From: Candidatus Poribacteria bacterium
GTDB taxonomy: Bacteria > Poribacteria > WGA-4E > JAJDTR01
NCBI GenBank assembly: GCA_022827055.1
Contig: JAJDTR010000042.1
Coordinates: 1 to 64,000 of the forward strand
Reading direction: 5' to 3'
Length of the DNA: 64,000 nucleotides
Positions within the stretch are counted from its first letter, which is position 1; each line of letters opens with the position of its first letter. This document shows positions 60,435 to 64,000 of this stretch, piece by piece. The notes under the pieces are model-generated. The model did not search any database and had not been told where the DNA came from. It worked only from the letters and a program-made list of their open reading frames with translations. Position numbers and translations under genes: made by a program.

Positions 60435-61904
60435 GTGTCGCCGTTGACAAATATCCAAAGCATTCCCTATTTTATCCCCGAACTGATTCTCGTCGTTTTT
60501 GCGCTGATCGCCGTTCTGGTTGATTTGGTGAACAAGGGTAAGAACACTGAACGGTGTGCATATGTCGCACTTGTCGGCGTGGCTGCGACGTTGGTAGCGG
60601 TTATCGTCCTCGGATCGACGGAACAGTCCCTCTTCCTCGGAATGATTCGGCTCGACAGTTTCGCGGTGTTTTTCAAAATTCTCATCCTGGCAGCCACGGC
60701 GGTAACGATTATCTTCTCCATCAAATCCGAAGAGCTTGACCCGCGAATGAAGGGGGAATATTACGCGCTCCTGATTGCCGTGACATTCGGGATGTTCCTC
60801 ATGGCGTCCTCGACGAACCTGTTGATGATTTTTATCGCGCTAGAGACGGTGAGTCTGACCTCATACATCTTGGCGGGCTTCCTGACGCACAACCCGCGCT
60901 CAAGCGAGGCGGCATTCAAATATATCACCTATGGGGCGGTAGCATCGGGTACGATGCTGTTCGGTTTTTCTCTTCTGTTTGGGTTGACGGGCACGGGGGA
61001 TGTGGTGCAGATTAGCAACCGACTAACAGAGATGTTTAGCGCGGGCGAAGCCTATCCACTCGTAGTTTTAGTAATTATCACATTCATCCTTGCGGGCGTC
61101 GGTTACAAGATGGCATCGGTGCCGTTCCACATGTGGTCGCCCGATGTGTACGAAGGCGCGCCAATTCCCATTACCGCGTTCCTGTCGGTGGCGTCGAAAG
61201 CTGCCGGGTTCGCGTTATTCATACGGCTTTTCTATTCGACGTTCCAGGCTGCCAATATCGTTGGTTCCGTAGATTGGTCGCTTATGCTGGCGATTGTCTC
61301 CGCGCTGACAATGACCGTGGGCAATCTAGCCGCGCTGCCGCAACAGAACGTCAAGAGACTGCTTGCGTATTCGAGCATAGCGCACGGCGGATACCTGCTC
61401 ATGGGAGCGACTTTGCTGACCCCCGAGGGCATCCATGCCATTCTATTTTATTTTATTGCCTACCTGTTTATGAACTTGGGGGCGTTCTTTGTGGTTGTAC
61501 TGATTGCGAACGAACTGGGGAGCGAAACCATTGACGGTTATCGAAACCTCTGGTCTCGTGCGCCGTTCGTCGCGGTAGCCATGGCAATCTTTCTTTTTTC
61601 GCTGACGGGCATCCCGCCCTTTGCCGGATTTTTCGGCAAATGGCTGCTCTTTACGGCAGTCATTAAACAGGAACTCTACTGGCTGGCAGTTGTAGGATTG
61701 TTGAACTCCGTTGTATCGCTTTATTACTACGCGCGAATCATAAAGGCGATGTTTCTGGAAACCTCCGATGAGACGGATGCAATCTCCTTTTCGTGGGGTA
61801 ATCTTGCGCTGTTGGTTGTGTTTGTTGTGCCGACGTTTGTCATCGGTTTCTGGAACACCGTTTATGAGGTGTCGAGGGCTTCGCTTGGGAGGATTGTCGG
61901 TTAG
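60435..61904 (+). CDS. nuoN: complex I subunit N
   Basis: 489 residues with a GTG start at 60435 and GGGGAGG upstream. Antiporter-like subunit with SSTNLLMIFIALETVSLTSY, KMASVPFHMWSPDVYEGAPI and KRLLAYSSIAHGGYLLMGAT. Last gene of the complex I cluster. Confidence 0.95.
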   Translation: MSPLTNIQSIPYFIPELILVVFALIAVLVDLVNKGKNTERCAYVALVGVAATLVAVIVLGSTEQSLFLGMIRLDSFAVFFKILILAATAVTIIFSIKSEELDPRMKGEYYALLIAVTFGMFLMASSTNLLMIFIALETVSLTSYILAGFLTHNPRSSEAAFKYITYGAVASGTMLFGFSLLFGLTGTGDVVQISNRLTEMFSAGEAYPLVVLVIITFILAGVGYKMASVPFHMWSPDVYEGAPIPITAFLSVASKAAGFALFIRLFYSTFQAANIVGSVDWSLMLAIVSALTMTVGNLAALPQQNVKRLLAYSSIAHGGYLLMGATLLTPEGIHAILFYFIAYLFMNLGAFFVVVLIANELGSETIDGYRNLWSRAPFVAVAMAIFLFSLTGIPPFAGFFGKWLLFTAVIKQELYWLAVVGLLNSVVSLYYYARIIKAMFLETSDETDAISFSWGNLALLVVFVVPTFVIGFWNTVYEVSRASLGRIVG

Positions 61905-61970
61905 AAGCTGGCGGGGTATAAGGTTGTGATGTAAAATTGTTCCATTGCGCGTAGGAGTCGTTTTTCACTG

Positions 61971-62045
61971 GGAACTCTATCGCATTCGCTATGCACTCAG
62001 TTGATTCTAATCGGTAGCTTGATCGCTATCTGCTCCATTGATCGT
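61971..62045 (-). repeat. GATC-unit modular repeat, three degenerate units
   Basis: GGAACTCTATCGCATTCGC then units CTATGCACTCAGTTGATT, AATCGGTAGCTTGATCG and CTATCTGCTCCATTGATCG, read from the cap side. It follows nuoN closely; a GTAGGAGTCG fragment lies at about 61951. Confidence 0.6.
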
Positions 62046-62090
62046 TCAACCCAATCTACCTGAAGAATATTTTTGATTAACGGGCATAAA

Positions 62091-62291
62091 TCAGCGAGAT
62101 GGTGTCTTCTGTACATGGAGTTCGGTAATATGCTCAAGATGGTTCTGGCGGATCAATCTTAATTCGGCATCAACCTTATCAAATCGTCTATTCATATCAT
62201 CTTTGGTTGCCACCACACTAATGGCATTGAACAGAATTCCAATTATCGCTACAATCAAGAGGCCGAACTGTATCCAATCGCGACGTTCCAT
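62091..62291 (-). CDS. small membrane-anchored coiled-coil protein (QNH family, member 3)
   Basis: 66 residues, AAAGGAGACAACG before the ATG. One N-terminal hydrophobic helix (FGLLIVAIIGILFNAISVV), a short coiled coil (DDMNRRFDKVDAELRLI) and the tail RQNHLEHITELH. The shortest of three similar proteins in the window (see 36996 and 40575). Confidence 0.65.
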   Translation of the reverse strand: MERRDWIQFGLLIVAIIGILFNAISVVATKDDMNRRFDKVDAELRLIRQNHLEHITELHVQKTPSR

Positions 62292-62372
62292 CGTTGTCTC
62301 CTTTCGCTAAAGTATAGTTAATATTATCCGATATATCTGCGCCAATGTCAAACTGAATCTACCTCTATCCTT

Positions 62373-62591
62373 TTGACAAAAATGAAACAGTTCCATAGTA
62401 CCCTTAAGGAATCATCAAATTCAACGATTTCCAACGTTGATTTGGACGACGAGGCAGAAATTCTGTTGAATCATCCTCAAATCATTGAAAGTTTCGAGGA
62501 ATATCCAGTGGGAGATGAAGATGATTTGATACCTTGGGAAGATGTAAAGCGTGTGGAAGTTGGGTTCCACTACCGTTTGGGGAGTTTCTAA
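62373..62591 (+). CDS. orphan RelB/Phd-like antitoxin remnant
   Basis: 72 residues, acidic: DDEAEILLNHPQIIESFEEY then LIPWEDVKRVEVGFHYRL. The PWEDVKxEVG ending is like that of RelB-type antitoxins, but an extra residue run after it suggests a frame change, and no toxin gene follows. The recognisable core would end at about 62573. Start uncertain. Confidence 0.4.
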   Translation: MTKMKQFHSTLKESSNSTISNVDLDDEAEILLNHPQIIESFEEYPVGDEDDLIPWEDVKRVEVGFHYRLGSF

Positions 62592-62710
62592 AACAACCAA
62601 ATCCCGTTATTGAAGTCAAGTGTTTGGTATTTATCATTGGATTCCTTTTAGCCAAACAGTCCAACCTACGTAATGTATATTTGTGATAACGTCTAAAGAG
62701 GGATGTCCAA

Positions 62711-62736
62711 AAGCGAGCGCATGCGCTCGCTTTTTT
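62711..62736 (+). terminator. strong intrinsic terminator
   Basis: AAGCGAGC/GCTCGCTT around the perfect 18-base palindrome GCGAGCGCATGCGCTCGC (62713-62730), followed by TTTTTTC. It would end a transcript reading from the antitoxin-like gene or a short RNA before 62710. Confidence 0.8.
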
Positions 62737-62835
62737 CTTTACTACAAACCAATTTATGAAGTCAGACCTAAAGAAGGGATCGAGATTCGCTGACCTTACC
62801 AATCAAACGAGCAAGCAAAAAAGAGAGTTGCACTC

Positions 62836-63396
62836 TTGCGCCGAAACCTCAATTCCCTAGATCCAAACATCGTATACTTCGATCTTGAGACGCAAAAGAG
62901 CGCCTCGGAGGTCGGCGGCTGGACGAATATCCGCCGCATGAGGCTCGCTGTCGGTGTCACTTATAGCACGGGCTCGGGGCGGTATGATACGTTTTTTGAG
63001 GAGGATGCGAGGGCGCTAGTCGAGGAACTATCGGGCGCGGATCTTGTGGTCGGTTTCAACGTCAAACGATTCGATTATACCGTGCTTTCTCACTATACGG
63101 CTGTCCCATTACGGCAATTGCCAACGTTCGATATGCTGGAACATGTCAAGCGTACGCTCGGATTTCGGTTGAGTTTGGATGCGTTGGCGCGTGCGACACT
63201 GAACGAGGCTAAATCCGCCGACGGGATGCAGTCGCTACAATGGTGGAAGGAGGGCAGGATCGATCAGATAACGGAATACTGCCGGAAGGATGTCGAGATT
63301 ACGCGGCGACTGCACGAATATGCGCGAGAGCATGGTCATCTGTTGTACGATAGTCGAGATGGTCGCAAAAGGCGTATTGATACGCGGCATTGGTGA
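62836..63396 (+). CDS. RNase H-fold 3'-5' exonuclease-like protein
   Basis: 186 residues from TTG 62836. Residues about 10-160 have the DEDD-type exonuclease pattern: Asp/Glu in VYFDLETQKSASEVGGW, DLVVGFNVKRFDYTVL, PTFDMLEHVKRTLGF and a final Asp in ITEYCRKDVEITRRL. Similar proteins are often found near or fused to helicases. The TTG start has only a weak AGAGAG upstream. Confidence 0.75.
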   Translation: MRRNLNSLDPNIVYFDLETQKSASEVGGWTNIRRMRLAVGVTYSTGSGRYDTFFEEDARALVEELSGADLVVGFNVKRFDYTVLSHYTAVPLRQLPTFDMLEHVKRTLGFRLSLDALARATLNEAKSADGMQSLQWWKEGRIDQITEYCRKDVEITRRLHEYAREHGHLLYDSRDGRKRRIDTRHW

Positions 63397-63410
63397 AAGG
63401 CAGCCGACTC

Positions 63411-64000
63411 CTACAACTTTATAATTCCGAGATTCTCCTCCGCGATAATCTTGGTCCCCCATTTCTGAGAAAGCGTTCGAATCTCATCAATCGCCGCCCG
63501 CGCCGCTTCACCCGATAATATTCGCGGTTGAAATTGCACCTCGCGGTTGTCAACGTTTATCGGAATTATCTCCCCCCGTTTTGTCTCGCCATCCTCAAAA
63601 GTAACGCGCAGTATTGCACCCGTGTGTTTATTCTCGCTGCCGGATCCGAACACGAGATTCCCCAAGCTGTAGGCGATGATCTTGCCCCTGTAGACCTCAA
63701 TCCCCTGTACGACATGGGGGTGATGGCCAAAGACGAGATCCGCGCCAGCATCTATTGCCAGTCTACCAAGCCACTCCTGATATTCGCGCGGTTCGGTAAC
63801 GAGTTCGCCGCTCCAGTGGAAGGAGACGACGACAAGGTCTGCCCGTTGCCTCGCCGTTTTGATGTCGGGAACAAAAATCTCAGCTATGCCGTTCACCGTC
63901 CCCGGATCGCCTTCGCCCGCGAAGAATTCAAACGGATATGTCTTGGAATACGCCAAAACCGCGATGTGCGCGTTCCTTGACTTCACAATCGCAGGCTGCC
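63411..64000 (-). CDS. CapA-family metallophosphatase, partial
   Basis: The frame enters from beyond the right edge (upstream codons to 64000 stay open), so the N terminus is missing. The visible 196 or so residues include ADLVVVSFHWSGELVTEPRE, the metal-binding GADLVFGHHPHVVQGIEVYR and IIAYSLGNLVFGSG of the PGA_cap/CapA family, associated with poly-gamma-glutamate synthesis and related envelope functions. Convergent with the exonuclease gene (14-base gap). Confidence 0.88.
   Translation of the reverse strand, partial: QPAIVKSRNAHIAVLAYSKTYPFEFFAGEGDPGTVNGIAEIFVPDIKTARQRADLVVVSFHWSGELVTEPREYQEWLGRLAIDAGADLVFGHHPHVVQGIEVYRGKIIAYSLGNLVFGSGSENKHTGAILRVTFEDGETKRGEIIPINVDNREVQFQPRILSGEAARAAIDEIRTLSQKWGTKIIAEENLGIIKL

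Overview
The window looks like a chromosomal segment of an uncultured bacterium close to Candidatus Poribacteria. This is inferred, not proven. The reasons are secreted proteins ending in dockerin-type repeats (DVNGDGVVNILDL) plus an FPNPFNPETWIPYRL sorting tail, cohesin, LRR, WD40 and beta-propeller proteins, and many dispersed intergenic repeats. No rRNA, tRNA, CRISPR array or intact transposase gene was found.

Layout. 0-2.1 kb: an anti-sigma/anti-anti-sigma switch pair. 2.1-8.8 kb: ribosomal protein S1, then a methyl-cycle group (metK, ahcY, a small membrane protein, a PfkB kinase). 8.9-14.7 kb: lpdA, a tandem ferredoxin duplication, a cold-shock/Sm-like fusion protein, an L,D-transpeptidase-like protein and a hypothetical protein. 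14.7-19 kb: an LRR/TIM-barrel/dockerin protein, a frameshifted small gene and a beta-propeller protein. 19.4-25 kb: a TPR-thioredoxin protein, tsaD and tsaC (tRNA t6A), a nicotinamidase-like hydrolase, an HDAC-family deacetylase and ubiE/menG. 25-30.6 kb, minus strand: infC (AUA start)-rpmI-rplT, a T-box riboswitch, pheS and pheT. 30.6-39.4 kb: a doubled YibE/F membrane protein, a bactofilin-like membrane protein, a DUF2064-type transferase, a membrane c-type haem protein, a TPR protein and a WD40 protein. 39.4-47 kb is a gene-poor accessory region with a Schlafen/AlbA_2 protein, an OLD/PARIS-like ATPase-TOPRIM protein, a candidate small RNA and a decayed sorting-domain fragment. 47.1-61.9 kb: an 11-subunit complex I cluster (nuoABCDHIJKLMN) with no nuoEFG, interrupted by a secreted trypsin-like protease gene and a retropepsin-like gene. 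61.9-64 kb: a small coiled-coil membrane protein, an antitoxin-like remnant, an RNase H-fold exonuclease and a partial CapA-family phosphatase.

How the genes fit together. MetK, AhcY and probably the PfkB kinase form S-adenosylmethionine turnover. UbiE/MenG supplies quinone to the Nuo complex, which lacks the NADH module and may take electrons from ferredoxin; two 7Fe-type ferredoxins are encoded in the window. InfC, L35, L20, PheS and PheT form a translation block whose aminoacylation part is controlled by a T-box.

The most unusual non-coding content is two repeat systems. One is a set of 21-24 nt palindromes that all begin with GTAG and resemble REP elements but have at least six different palindrome bodies. 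The other is a modular repeat of 23-nt units starting GATCAA and ending with a fixed GCGATAGAGATCCC cap. The best candidates for new biology are these repeats, the cold-shock/double-Sm fusion, the ATPase-TOPRIM locus with its neighbouring small RNA, and a three-member family of small membrane coiled-coil proteins with a shared QN-x(2,3)-H C-terminal signature.
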